64,000 bases of DNA from Bacillus sp. AFS088145. Its GTDB lineage: Bacteria; Bacillota; Bacilli; Bacillales; Bacillaceae_G. The stretch spans positions 1 to 64,000 of the forward strand of contig NZ_NUUX01000010.1 of assembly GCF_002564465.1 (NCBI RefSeq), read 5' to 3'. Made by a program: the position numbers and the translations under genes. The notes under the pieces were generated by a model. The model searched no databases, was not told the DNA's origin, and saw only the letters and a program-made list of their open reading frames with translations. Positions 1 to 10,433 of this stretch are shown piece by piece. Numbering within the stretch: position 1 is the stretch's first letter; every line of letters starts with the position of its first letter.

Positions 1-2058
<2,058 letters not shown>

Positions 2059-2088
2059 GCTAGTTTTAATGGCTTTTTAAAATAATAA

Positions 2089-2145
2089 CCCCATATGATA
2101 GACAGTTAGAATAGATTTTACTGTCATTTATATGGGGATTCTTTA
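2089..2145 (+). terminator. Rho-independent terminator of the collagen-like gene
   Basis: CCCCATAT at 2089 pairs with ATATGGGG at 2130-2137. An inner GACAG/CTGTC pair extends the stem, and a T-rich tail follows. Confidence 0.8.
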
Positions 2146-2240
2146 TTTAGAGATAATTTAAAAATAGATAAGATGTGCTTTAATCTTCAACTAAAAACAT
2201 TTTATTTTTTTTCACATACCTTATAAAAAAAATTAAGGAT

Positions 2241-2729
2241 GTGGAGAATTTGAATCGCTTTAATAGCCGTAAAGTCGATCAGTTACAATTCGATCTTGAA
2301 TATAGAACCCAATTTACTTTTAAAGTAAATGATGAAACTTTAAGTTGTGTTTTAAAAGATATTGCTAACGATTCAGTAAATATTGTTGGGATTTTACTGA
2401 CAAAAAGTGGTGAAAATAATAATTTTGTTAGACTCGTACCTGGTACAACTGAATTGCAAAATAAACATGATCTAAAAGTAGTTAGAGAAGTACTTGAATC
2501 ACTTAATGTTAAATTTAAAGAAGAAACTATTTTCGCTCTATTAAATATTCCCCCTGGTATTCCAGGAGTATTTAGTAAAATTTACGGTAGTTTATGGTGT
2601 AAGGTTGGTGTGAAATCATTCTTTATAGGAGAAAAAGATAGTCTTTTTTTAACCGTAACAAATATAAAAAAAGCAACGAACATTTTAATGAATGATTACT
2701 TGATACAATGCGATAATCATTGTGAATAA
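2241..2729 (+). CDS. Hypothetical protein, about 160 residues
   Basis: I do not recognise this family. The protein is soluble, with mixed alpha/beta character, no signal peptide and no membrane segment, and ends in a Cys-rich tail (CDNHCE). The start is uncertain: GTG at 2241 lies almost on top of the AAGGA at 2235-2239, whereas TTG at 2250 sits 10 bases after it and is the better choice (159 residues). It follows the collagen-like gene, but a strong terminator lies between, so co-transcription is unlikely. A spore-surface role would be a guess from position only. Confidence 0.7.
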   Translation: MENLNRFNSRKVDQLQFDLEYRTQFTFKVNDETLSCVLKDIANDSVNIVGILLTKSGENNNFVRLVPGTTELQNKHDLKVVREVLESLNVKFKEETIFALLNIPPGIPGVFSKIYGSLWCKVGVKSFFIGEKDSLFLTVTNIKKATNILMNDYLIQCDNHCE

Positions 2730-2752
2730 CCTTGATCTGCATTCTGAAATCA

Positions 2753-2992
2753 TCATTTTTGAATAGTATATTTCTGCAATAATTTGTTAGCTAATTTTAT
2801 TCCATCTACTGTTAAGTAAACTGATTTAGCACGATTACTAAAAAATATGAGATTATTATTCGATAATTTATTTAATGTTTCGAAAGGATAGCCTTTCCAA
2901 CTTCTGAGTGTGGTTTCACCTAATACTGTGTTTTCTTCGAATGCTGTTAAATATAATAACAATAAAGTTAATTCATCGATTAGTTCTTGCAT
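2753..2992 (-). CDS. Small DUF6429-like protein
   Basis: A 79-residue protein with a leucine-rich N terminus (LTLLLLYLTAF), a central SWKGYPFETLNKL and a C-terminal KSVYLTVDGIKLANKLL. These match what I remember of the DUF6429 family, short proteins with a winged-helix-like layout and unknown function. The start is an ATG with AAAGGAA about 8 bases upstream. The assignment is from memory of the motif order. Confidence 0.72.
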   Translation of the reverse strand: MQELIDELTLLLLYLTAFEENTVLGETTLRSWKGYPFETLNKLSNNNLIFFSNRAKSVYLTVDGIKLANKLLQKYTIQK

Positions 2993-3031
2993 TTTAAATA
3001 GTTCCTTTCTAATTTATATTAAAAAAATAAG

Positions 3032-3076
3032 GAAATAAGAGGAAACCTTTTTAAATATAAGGTTTCCTCTTATTTC
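3032..3076 (-). terminator. Strong terminator for the minus-strand gene at 3133-3414
   Basis: A perfect 18-base inverted repeat (3032-3049 with 3059-3076) is followed on the minus strand by a run of T (bases 3021-3029 read in reverse). It isolates the gene at 3133-3414 from the DUF6429-like gene. Confidence 0.85.
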
Positions 3077-3132
3077 TAATTAATAAACTATAAATTGGTA
3101 CCTTATAATGGTAGCGAAAATAATATCGTAAA

Positions 3133-3414
3133 TTAATCATTTATAATTGGCATTTGATCTCTATGACCACAAACGGGACATGTAACTAGCCTTTCATTTA
3201 CTTTACCGGTTTTAAATGCTAAAGCAAAATTTAATTTTGATAATTTAAAGCGACTACTACAACTAGGACAAACAAAATGAGTAGTTCTTGTGCCAATTTC
3301 TGAATATTTATAGACAAACGCGAATGCTAAAATTAATATAAGAATCGATTCAAAAAGACCAGCAATAAATTGATTCAAATCGTTATCCCACTTTCTTTTT
3401 TTAGATAAGACCAA
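3133..3414 (-). CDS. Small membrane protein with a C-terminal zinc ribbon
   Basis: One hydrophobic segment (about residues 16-35) is followed by a zinc-ribbon-like domain with two CxxC knuckles: CPSC near residue 49 and CPVC near residue 79. The product is probably anchored in the membrane with a cytoplasmic metal-binding tail; its function is unknown. The TTG at 3414 has no convincing ribosome binding site. A TTG at 3378, preceded by AAAGTGGG, would give an 81-residue protein that starts just before the membrane segment and may be the true start. Confidence 0.6.
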   Translation of the reverse strand: MVLSKKRKWDNDLNQFIAGLFESILILILAFAFVYKYSEIGTRTTHFVCPSCSSRFKLSKLNFALAFKTGKVNERLVTCPVCGHRDQMPIIND

Positions 3415-3558
3415 ATAAAATTTATTTGTTTTAAAAAACCTAAAATAATACTAAAAAAGAAAAATAAAATTGAGGGAAATACCAAAAATAGGAAACAATA
3501 GACATTAAGCACTAAAATACATAAATAAAGATTGAACTAAAAACGAAAGGAGAATTTT

Positions 3559-3984
3559 ATGAATATAAAATTTTTGTTTATATTAAATGATTATATACCT
3601 ACAGAACCGGCTTATGTTGCCAATACTGGAAAATATATAGATGGCTCATTAAATATCTATTTAAATGAAACTTTATTTTTTCATGACCCGAATTTAAATC
3701 TTACTGAATTTGCGAGTCAATTAAGTGGATGGGTTCAAAAGGTAGAAAATGGATCAAGAGATAACATGAATTATGAATCGATTAATCGAAATGAAGATCT
3801 TATGAATTTCCTATATAAAGGAGATGACAAGTGGGGGATTTATTCGGTGTGGCAAATGTTTGAACCGACAGAATATATTAATACAGAGGTATTAGTTGAG
3901 TCTGTAAATAGATTTCTTACTGCGTTAAATGATGGACTTATTGAAATCAATTATGATTATACACTTGATAAATTTAATGAGTAA
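3559..3984 (+). CDS. Hypothetical protein, 141 residues
   Basis: A soluble acidic protein with a good start (AAAGGAG 9 bases before ATG). It has no signal peptide or membrane segment. The layout (an N-terminal NIYLNETLFFHDP strand pair, then LTEFASQLSGW and a C-terminal helix) resembles small Bacillus proteins of the DUF7878 type, but I am not sure of the family. It is transcribed alone and closed by a hairpin. Confidence 0.65.
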   Translation: MNIKFLFILNDYIPTEPAYVANTGKYIDGSLNIYLNETLFFHDPNLNLTEFASQLSGWVQKVENGSRDNMNYESINRNEDLMNFLYKGDDKWGIYSVWQMFEPTEYINTEVLVESVNRFLTALNDGLIEINYDYTLDKFNE

Positions 3985-4009
3985 TTTTTATTATTAATCA
4001 ATGTGTTTT

Positions 4010-4043
4010 ACTAAAAGAGTTGCAAGAGTAACTCTTTTTTAGT
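4010..4043 (+). terminator. Terminator of the gene at 3559-3984
   Basis: ACTAAAAGAGTT pairs with AACTCTTTTTTAGT around an 8-base loop; the T-run lies within the right arm. Confidence 0.6.
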
Positions 4044-4135
4044 GCATTTTGATAGGGGAATTTTACTAAAAAAAAATTTGATTTTATATGCTTAATATAT
4101 CTTTTTAATTATTTTCTAATAGTTTAAAAGGAGTA

Positions 4136-4552
4136 ATGGGTATGATGTTAAATTTAATTAGAAAATCGAAAAAATATGGAGGATTAATGAGAAAACTTCT
4201 ATTCGTTTTTTTAAGTTGTATATTCCTATTTGGCTGCACTATGAAATCAAATACAGAAAGTCAAACTAGTAAAATTGTTTGTATCATTGGAGTTACTTCA
4301 ATAGATACAATTATTTATTCGGGGGATAAAGATCATGATTTAATTAATAAACTCGAAAAAGGTTTTAAATTAAAAAAAATTGAGGATAAACAAATTGAGT
4401 CCACAGATTTAAGACTCACTTTTCTTGAGAAAGATGGTAAAAAAGAGGAATTTGAAGTGGATTACAAGCAAAGTATGTATTAGCAAAATGGAAACGGCTA
4501 TAAACTTGACTCAAAGATAACAAAACTATTGCAGGAACAGTTTGGGAATTAA
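4136..4552 (+). pseudogene. Small lipoprotein gene interrupted by an in-frame TAG
   Basis: The open frame from 4136 (or from ATG 4187, which has GGAGG 4 bases upstream) encodes a lipoprotein: signal MRKLLFVFLSCIFLFG then the lipobox Cys in LFGC. It stops at TAG 4481-4483. The same frame then continues for 22 sensible codons (QNGNGYKLDSKITKLLQEQF...) to TAA at 4550. A single TGG-to-TAG change (Trp to stop) would explain this. The product seen up to 4483 is 98 residues from ATG 4187. Either the gene has just lost its C-terminal 23 residues or the truncated form is still made. Function unknown. Confidence 0.55.
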
Positions 4553-4626
4553 ACAATAAAGAAGAGGGCTACGCTGTTCATCTAGTGCGCCCAGATAACT
4601 CAATAGTAATCATTAAAGATATTTAA
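4510..4626 (+). pseudogene. C-terminal gene fragment
   Basis: In another frame than the lipoprotein, codons from about 4528 read AGTVWELNNKEEGYAVHLV and end in NSIVIIKDI before TAA 4624-4626. This reads like real protein sequence but has no start. It overlaps the end of the lipoprotein frame, so a deletion or frameshift has probably fused the two. Family not recognised. Confidence 0.4.
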
Positions 4627-5114
4627 GTTTAAAGAGTACAAAAATTTATCTAGAAATAAAAACTAGTCATCAAAGTCTCATTACTAACACTTCAATTTTC
4701 TAACTAGAGGAGCAGTGAACTTTTGGACTGAGAAAGTAAATTATTTTGCTGTAATGGAAAAAAAGTAAAAGATTTATATAATAAAATAAAGCACAAGGTA
4801 AAATTTTACCTTGTGTTTTTTTTAAAAATTTTAGTTGAAAAATCACTTTTACCATGAAGATAAAAGTGATGTGTACCTGTTTACCAATGCCACCAAGAAA
4901 ACAAGGTTAATACAGGGTATGTTAGGAAATGGGAATAGTTCATTTTTATTGTATGGTAATAATTTCCTTATTAGTTAATCATAGGAATTTTTAGATTGAG
5001 GATGATCTTGGGGAGTAATTGAGATTTTTATTTTTAATAAGTAAGTATCTAATTTTCTAAGTTATCTGTTAAAATAATTCGTAAGAGATTAATCATAACA
5101 GGAGAAATCAATTT
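4627..5114. other. Intergenic stretch with decayed sequence
   Basis: No complete gene is visible. A 17-codon piece at 4715-4768 (GTG start after GAGGAG, ending AVMEKK) may be a remnant. A hairpin CACAAGGTA/TACCTTGTG at 4792-4815 followed by T8 is a good terminator with no intact gene in front of it. Confidence 0.5.
4792..4823 (+). terminator. Terminator after gene remnants
   Basis: A 9-base stem CACAAGGTA/TACCTTGTG with a 6-base loop and T8 tail. Confidence 0.75.
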
Positions 5115-5264
5115 ATGATGAAAGTATTTTCCAAAAAAATCGTACTAATAGTCACATCATTGATGATTCTACTAATGATAAGTGGGGCGTTAATTTCTTT
5201 TACTTATATCCCTTTAAAGGTCAAAAAAAATCAAGAGAAAATGAAAATAACAGAAAGTAACTGA
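5115..5264 (+). CDS. Small single-span membrane protein, 49 residues
   Basis: ATG at 5115 follows AGGAG by 10 bases. The protein is MMKVFSKK, then a hydrophobic segment (about residues 9-34), then a charged Lys/Glu tail ending ITESN. The terminator directly downstream supports a real transcript. It is too short for most gene finders. Function unknown; it may be a secretion signal remnant or a small membrane regulator. Confidence 0.55.
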   Translation: MMKVFSKKIVLIVTSLMILLMISGALISFTYIPLKVKKNQEKMKITESN

Positions 5265-5276
5265 TATATTTTTTAA

Positions 5277-5303
5277 CAAAAAGCTCTGAATAAGGGCTTT
5301 TTA
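5277..5303 (+). terminator. Terminator of the 49-residue gene
   Basis: AAAAAGC pairs with GCTTTTT around a short loop. Confidence 0.6.
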
Positions 5304-5331
5304 TAGTTTAGTGAAACTGGGGGAATATCTA

Positions 5332-6393
5332 ATGAGTCAAAAAAGAATTAGAGATTATGGTGTTAATATTGGGTACCTGGAAACAGGAAAACTAAATTCG
5401 ATTACGGATGTTTACGGGGTTACAGTGGGGCATGTAACGATCAGCAATCAAGACATCCAAACTGGTGTTACAGCAATATTTCCTCATCAAGGAAATCTAT
5501 TTAAGGACAAGTTAATCGCGTCATCGCATGTTATTAATGGGTTTGGTAAGTCGATGGGAACGATTCAGATTAATGAGTTAGGAACGATTGAAACGCCAAT
5601 TATTTTAACAAATACGCTAAGCATTGGGACAGCTGCAGACGCATTAATTGAATATATGTTAGAACATAACCCAGAAATAGGTCGTACGACAGGTACTGTT
5701 AACCCAGTAATTTGCGAGTGTAATGATATGCTTTTAAATGATGTACGAGCTAGATACATAACGAAAGACCATGTTTTTCAAGCATTAAGTAACGCTGCTT
5801 CAGATGTGAAAGAAGGAACTGTTGGAGCAGGAACTGGAATGCTTTGTTATTCATTAAAAGGTGGGATTGGAACAGCTTCGCGAGTTATAAAGATGGAACA
5901 TGGTACATATACAATGGGTGTTTTAGTCTTATCAAACTTTGGGATTTTAAGCGATTTAAAAGTAAATGGAAAGCCTGTTGGAGTGGAATTGCGAGACCAT
6001 ATCTTAAAAGAACGAGACGAACAAGATAAGGGTTCAATCATTATGATTGTTGCAACGGACCTGCCCGTATCTGAAAGGCAACTAAATCGTATCATTAAAA
6101 GAACAGTTACCGGTTTATCTAGAACGGGCTCAATTATTACAACTGGAAGTGGTGAAGTCGTCATCGGCTTTTCAACTGCAACAAAAATACCTCATGAAAA
6201 AACAACGCATTGCATCACGGTTCCGACTATACATGAAGAAGATATTGATCTAGCATTTAGAGCAGTAGGCGAAGCAACTGAAGAAGCAGTTTTAAACTCT
6301 CTAGTAACAGCAACACATATCGTTGGGAGAGATGGAAATGAACGACCAGCTTTTAAAGATTTAATAGAAAAGTACAATGTTAACTTAATATAG
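5332..6393 (+). CDS. P1 family (DmpA/BapA-like) peptidase
   Basis: A 353-residue member of the N-terminal-nucleophile P1 family (L-aminopeptidase/D-esterase). Family enzymes cut themselves before a Ser in a G-S-I-I motif to give alpha and beta subunits; here that motif is GSIIMIVATDLP, with the nucleophile at about Ser235. Other family signatures visible are GVTVGHVTI near the N terminus, TGTVNPVICECND and GTVGAGTGM. The substrate is probably a small peptide with an unusual N-terminal residue, in the cytoplasm (no signal peptide). ATG 5332 is chosen because GGGGGA precedes it by 7 bases; the GTG at 5311 has no ribosome binding site. Confidence 0.9.
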   Translation: MSQKRIRDYGVNIGYLETGKLNSITDVYGVTVGHVTISNQDIQTGVTAIFPHQGNLFKDKLIASSHVINGFGKSMGTIQINELGTIETPIILTNTLSIGTAADALIEYMLEHNPEIGRTTGTVNPVICECNDMLLNDVRARYITKDHVFQALSNAASDVKEGTVGAGTGMLCYSLKGGIGTASRVIKMEHGTYTMGVLVLSNFGILSDLKVNGKPVGVELRDHILKERDEQDKGSIIMIVATDLPVSERQLNRIIKRTVTGLSRTGSIITTGSGEVVIGFSTATKIPHEKTTHCITVPTIHEEDIDLAFRAVGEATEEAVLNSLVTATHIVGRDGNERPAFKDLIEKYNVNLI

Positions 6394-6568
6394 ATGATAG
6401 TTCAATCTCAATTGACTTACAAACTGATTAATATTCTGTAATGTTACACTAAGTAAAGGATATTTAATTAGGTTTTTATCGTAAACTTTTTTTGATAAAT
6501 CAACATCACTCTACTCCTTTTACGAAAATTTGATCATTAATTGTCAAATTCTTTTTTCAACAGAGTGT

Positions 6569-6597
6569 GCATTGATCACTATTTCAATGCTTTTTTC
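6569..6597 (+). terminator. Terminator, probably of the P1 peptidase
   Basis: GCATTGA (6569-6575) pairs with TCAATGC (6584-6590), followed by T6. The rest of 6394-6718 shows no gene. Confidence 0.7.
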
Positions 6598-6718
6598 TAT
6601 TTTCTAAATCCATTAGAGCTGTTTTGAATGACTCTTTTATTTTAAATAAAGTAGGACTATCACAAAAAAAATAGAATAATTACTTAAAAGGAATATAAAG
6701 TGTCATGGAGGGGAAATA

Positions 6719-7204
6719 ATGAAAATTGCTTTTCTTATAGTTGATATGCAAAAAATATTTTTAGAGGATAAAAAAGAATCATTGAATGTCGAAGGTGCTT
6801 GTGAATATATAAACTTTGTTGCTGACCGTATCCGATCTAAAAATCATTTAGTTATACATGTTCAAGATATTGAAGGAGCAGATGAACTAAATTCAGAATT
6901 ACTTTCTTTCATCCCGGAAATTAAAGTAGAAGAACCAGATATTTGTGTTTCAAAAGAACATTCAAATGCATTTTGGAATACTGAGTTAGAACAGATTTTG
7001 AAAGGAAATGATGTTGAGTTAGTTATAATAGCTGGATTTGCAGCAGAACATTGTGTTCTATTTACTTATAATGGAGCTAGTGAAAGAGGATTTAAACCAG
7101 TCTTATTGCAAAATGGAATTTTAAGTACAAAAAGTGATGTAATAACTCAAACGTACCGCGATCGAAACATTATTTCATATAATGTTGTCCCATACATTAT
7201 TTAA
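6719..7204 (+). CDS. Isochorismatase-like cysteine hydrolase
   Basis: A 161-residue alpha/beta hydrolase of the isochorismatase superfamily. The triad expected in the family is visible: Asp9 in FLIVDMQ, Lys79 in SKEHSNAFW and Cys112 in AAEHCV. The family hydrolyses C-N or ether bonds in small amides (nicotinamide, N-carbamoyl compounds) or isochorismate; the substrate cannot be told from sequence. The length is slightly short for the family but all core elements are present. Good start (GGAGGGG 7 bases before ATG). Single-gene transcript closed by a hairpin. Confidence 0.85.
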   Translation: MKIAFLIVDMQKIFLEDKKESLNVEGACEYINFVADRIRSKNHLVIHVQDIEGADELNSELLSFIPEIKVEEPDICVSKEHSNAFWNTELEQILKGNDVELVIIAGFAAEHCVLFTYNGASERGFKPVLLQNGILSTKSDVITQTYRDRNIISYNVVPYII

Positions 7205-7230
7205 TATAAAAATAGATTGATAACATAAAA

Positions 7231-7271
7231 AGTGCTCTTATAAGTCATGGTACTTTGAGCACTATTTTTTA
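7231..7271 (+). terminator. Terminator of the isochorismatase-like gene
   Basis: AGTGCTC (7231) pairs with GAGCACT (7257-7263), followed by a T-rich tail. Confidence 0.75.
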
Positions 7272-7290
7272 TTGAAAAATAAAACAAAGA

Positions 7291-7322
7291 AACCACAAGG
7301 TAAATTGAATGATCTTGTGGTT
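7291..7322 (-). terminator. Terminator of the small minus-strand gene at 7368-7511
   Basis: AACCACAAG and CTTGTGGTT form a 9-base stem. Read on the minus strand it is followed by a T-rich stretch. Confidence 0.6.
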
Positions 7323-7367
7323 CTAATCTTATCTATTGGAAATTTAGACAAACTTTCTCATATTATT

Positions 7368-7511
7368 CTAATGGATACGGATTAATTCATAAATATCAGA
7401 GTCAAATCGAACTCTTGTATGCTTGGATTCATTTCGTTCAATTTCTTCTATTTCTTCTCGTAACTCTCCAAACCACCAAAATTTGAATTCAGTTAAAAAA
7501 TTAGTAAGCAT
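7368..7511 (-). CDS. Small hypothetical protein, 47 residues
   Basis: On the minus strand ATG follows a GGGGG-type ribosome binding site by 6 bases and opens a 47-codon frame: MLTNFLTEFKFWWFGELREE, then a Glu-rich helix and a C-terminal RVRFDSDIYELIRIH. The aromatic start plus charged helix suggests a membrane-associated amphipathic peptide or a partner-binding helix. A terminator follows. I do not recognise the family. Confidence 0.55.
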   Translation of the reverse strand: MLTNFLTEFKFWWFGELREEIEEIERNESKHTRVRFDSDIYELIRIH

Positions 7512-7799
7512 ATTATTCCCCCTAGTTTGAATAATGCCTTAATACTATTAGATTATAAATCTATTTTTTTAAGCTAAGATTAATTTGATGTAAAGGTTAG
7601 CAAAGTTTTTATGTAGTGAAAGAAGATTTATCAATTTGCTTAATTAAATAAGTGAATCTATAAATTTCAAACCGTTTTAGAATTAATTTTAAATAAAGTT
7701 GAATTTGTTTAAAGGAAAATTATGGATGAATGTAGAATACTAATCTATACCTCAAAGATTTATCCTTTATGAATAAATCCCAAAAAGGAGTTGGTAGGC
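7512..7799. other. Intergenic region upstream of the subtilisin gene
   Basis: It is A/T-rich and carries no confident gene. A 16-codon frame beginning at an ATG near 7722 with AAAGGAAA in front could be a chance event. No clear promoter hexamers. Confidence 0.3.
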
Positions 7800-8756
7800 A
7801 TGTCTAAATTTAGATTAATTCCTTACAAGCTGGAAGAAGTTAAAGGTAGTACAAATGAAGTACCACCTGGAGTTCGTTTAATTGATGCTAAATCTATTTG
7901 GGACAAAGGGTGTCAAGGGGAAGACGTGGTTTGTGCAGTTATTGATACTGGCTGTCAGACTGACCACCCTGAATTACAAGAGCGAATAATTGGTGGATAT
8001 AATTTTACTGAAGATTACGGTGGGGATCCTAACGTATTCTTAGATAATAACGGTCACGGTACACATGTATGTGGGACGATTGCAGCTTCTGAAAATGGAG
8101 AAGGAGTTGTAGGGGTAGCTCCAAAAGCAAAACTTCTCGTTTTAAAAGTACTAACTGGTGCTGGGGAAGGTAGCATTGAATCAATTGTACAAGCGATTGA
8201 TTATGCGACGAATTGGAAAGGCTCTAATGGCGAAACTGTTCGAGTGATTTCAATGTCATTAGGTGGCCCAGAGGATGATTCTTCGTTACATGAAGCGATT
8301 CAAAGAGCGGTTGAGCAAAATATAGCCGTTGTATGCGCAGCTGGTAACGAAGGTGATGGGGATGGCTCAACCAATGAATATAGCTATCCAGGTGCTTACG
8401 ATGAAGTTATAGAAGTAGGTTCCGTAAGTCTTCAAAAACGATTATCCAATTTTAGTAATACAAATAACGAAATTGATTTAGTTGCGCCGGGAGAAAAAAT
8501 TCTTTCGACTTATCCGACAAATCAATATGCTGTTCTTTCTGGTACATCAATGGCAACACCACATGTATCAGGGGCAATTGCATTATTAATTCAACAGTTT
8601 GAGTCAGAGAATAATGAGAAAATCACTGAACCAGATTTGTTCGAACTGTTAATAAGTCATACAGTACCAATCGGATACAGTACGTTTGAGGAAGGCCATG
8701 GACTGTTAAATCTAGGCGTAAATGTACCCGCAAAATCTCCGAATGTAATAAAATAA
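7800..8756 (+). CDS. isp: Intracellular subtilisin-type serine protease
   Basis: A 318-residue S8 protease without a signal peptide. The triad is visible: Asp49 (AVIDTG), His86 (NGHGTHV), Ser250 (SGTSMATPH), with the oxyanion Asn183 in AAGN. The N terminus carries LIPY at residues 6-9; in intracellular subtilisins this LIPY/F-motif extension blocks the active site until it is cut off. Length and architecture match B. subtilis IspA (about 319 residues), the main cytoplasmic protease of the stationary phase. ATG 7800 lies 9 bases after AAGGAG; the TTG at 7791 would overlap that site. Confidence 0.92.
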   Translation: MSKFRLIPYKLEEVKGSTNEVPPGVRLIDAKSIWDKGCQGEDVVCAVIDTGCQTDHPELQERIIGGYNFTEDYGGDPNVFLDNNGHGTHVCGTIAASENGEGVVGVAPKAKLLVLKVLTGAGEGSIESIVQAIDYATNWKGSNGETVRVISMSLGGPEDDSSLHEAIQRAVEQNIAVVCAAGNEGDGDGSTNEYSYPGAYDEVIEVGSVSLQKRLSNFSNTNNEIDLVAPGEKILSTYPTNQYAVLSGTSMATPHVSGAIALLIQQFESENNEKITEPDLFELLISHTVPIGYSTFEEGHGLLNLGVNVPAKSPNVIK

Positions 8757-8763
8757 TAAGTAA

Positions 8764-8802
8764 AGTCCCGGGTAGTGTTACTAGACTATTCGGGACTTTT
8801 TT
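8764..8802 (+). terminator. Terminator of isp
   Basis: A long stem AGTCCCG/CGGGACT with an inner TAGT/ACTA pair and T6. Confidence 0.85.
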
Positions 8803-8842
8803 GGTGAGTAGAAAAAAGTTAAAATTAATAGAGGTGAAATGA

Positions 8843-9931
8843 ATGTTTAAAAATCAAATAACTGAACTTTTAAAGATAGAATATCCAATTATTCAAGCTC
8901 CGATGGCTGGTGGAATCACAACCTCAGATTTTGTAGCTGAAGTCTCAAATTGTGGAGCTTTAGGTACAATCGGAGCAGGCTATATGACTCCATCACAAAT
9001 ACGTGAACAAATTAGAGAAATAAAAAGGTTAACTAATAATAGCTTTGGAATTAATTTATTTGTCCCAAATGACTTTATAGTAAATGAGAATGAAATTTCA
9101 AATTCCAATGATTTATTACAACCTTTCAATGAAGAATTAAATATAAAACAAAATAATCGCATACAAGTTCAAAATTTTAATTCTTTTAATGATACATTCC
9201 ACGAACAAATAAAAGTGATCATTGAAGAAGGTGTTCCGATTTGTTCATTTACATTTGGTTTACCTTCAAAGGAAATGATAAAAGAGTTAAAGCTTCATAA
9301 TATTATTTTGATTGGTACAGCAACTACTGTAAATGAAGCAATTGAAATTGAGAAATTAGGAATGGATCTAATTGTCTTACAAGGTAGTGAAGCAGGTGGA
9401 CATCGAGGTAATTTCTTAAACGATCATGAGGAAAGTTTAATAGGATTAATGTCTCTGATTCCTCAAGTAGTTGATCAGGTTAGGATTCCAGTAATTGCAG
9501 CAGGTGGAATTATGGACGGAAGAGGCTTAATAGCGTCTCTTTGTTTAGGGGCGAAAGCTGTTCAAATGGGTACCGCTTTTCTAACCTGTATTGAAAGTGG
9601 GGCACATGAAATACATAAAAATGCTATTCTAAATTCTACTGAAGACCAGTTAGTTTTGACCCGTTCATTTTCAGGGAAATGGGCAAGAGGAATTGAAAAT
9701 AAGTTTATTACGGAAATGAAAAAATACGAAGCTGATTTACCACAGTTTCCAGTTCAAAATACGATTACCCAAACGATGAGAAAAGCATCTTCTGTACAAA
9801 ATAATAAAGAGTTTATGTCACTCTGGTCGGGACAAAGTCCTAGATTAGCTAAAAAGGAATCGGTAGAAAACTTAATAAATGAAATAATGGATGAAGCTAA
9901 AAAACTAATTCAAGGTATTGGAAAAAATTGA
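8843..9931 (+). CDS. Nitronate monooxygenase family flavoprotein
   Basis: A 362-residue TIM-barrel FMN enzyme. The family signatures are YPIIQAPMAGG at the N terminus, the catalytic His187 in GSEAGGHRG, the phosphate-binding IPVIAAGGIMDGRG, and KAVQMGTAFL. These enzymes oxidise propionate-3-nitronate and other alkyl nitronates; FabK-type enoyl reductases share the fold, but the AGGHRG His favours nitronate monooxygenase. Cytoplasmic. ATG with GAGGTGA upstream. A Nudix gene follows 52 bases later, perhaps co-transcribed. Confidence 0.88.
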   Translation: MFKNQITELLKIEYPIIQAPMAGGITTSDFVAEVSNCGALGTIGAGYMTPSQIREQIREIKRLTNNSFGINLFVPNDFIVNENEISNSNDLLQPFNEELNIKQNNRIQVQNFNSFNDTFHEQIKVIIEEGVPICSFTFGLPSKEMIKELKLHNIILIGTATTVNEAIEIEKLGMDLIVLQGSEAGGHRGNFLNDHEESLIGLMSLIPQVVDQVRIPVIAAGGIMDGRGLIASLCLGAKAVQMGTAFLTCIESGAHEIHKNAILNSTEDQLVLTRSFSGKWARGIENKFITEMKKYEADLPQFPVQNTITQTMRKASSVQNNKEFMSLWSGQSPRLAKKESVENLINEIMDEAKKLIQGIGKN

Positions 9932-9983
9932 ATTGAATGCTATGAAAATTAGTTGGTACTAATATTATAGATTAGGAGGCTAT

Positions 9984-10427
9984 ATGAATTATTGTGAAGG
10001 GATGAGAGAAAAGATTGGAAATGCCCCTATAATTATTGTACGTCCAAGTGTTGCTATCCTAAATTCTGTAGGTGAAATCTTACTTTATCAATATGGAGGA
10101 GGCAATTGGGGGATACCAGGTGGGATTTTACAATTAAATGAATCGGTTGAAGAATGTGTTAAGCGAACTGTTCTCGAAGACATCGGTCTTAAGGTAAATT
10201 CTTTATCATTAATTGGTGTATATTCCGGAGCAGAATTTATAAATAAAGTTGAGGGAAGCGGAGACGAATATCATACAGTAGCAATTGGTTATATTTGCAC
10301 AGATTTCGAAAATGAAATTTGTCCAGATCAAAATCAATCAATTAAAGCGCAATTCTTTCATTTAAGTCAATTGCCTGAGGATATTGATCCTTTTATAAAA
10401 AGTCAGTTGAAAAAATTAAAATTTTAA
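9984..10427 (+). CDS. Nudix hydrolase-like protein with an altered Nudix box
   Basis: A 147-residue Nudix fold. The box starts normally (WGIPGGILQLNES, with G-x5-E) but its catalytic part reads RTVLEDIGL where REUXEEXGU is expected: the Glu after Arg is Thr and the last Glu is Asp. In MutT-type enzymes these Glu residues bind the catalytic metals, so activity may be low, changed or absent. ATG at 9984 has AGGAGG 6 bases upstream. The C terminus is complete and a terminator follows. Confidence 0.82.
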   Translation: MNYCEGMREKIGNAPIIIVRPSVAILNSVGEILLYQYGGGNWGIPGGILQLNESVEECVKRTVLEDIGLKVNSLSLIGVYSGAEFINKVEGSGDEYHTVAIGYICTDFENEICPDQNQSIKAQFFHLSQLPEDIDPFIKSQLKKLKF

Positions 10428-10433
10428 CCAAGT

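Noticed and set aside
7722-7772. 16-codon leader-like frame before the subtilisin gene
   Set aside because: It has a fair ribosome binding site but no attenuator hairpin or codon pattern that would suggest a leader-peptide mechanism.
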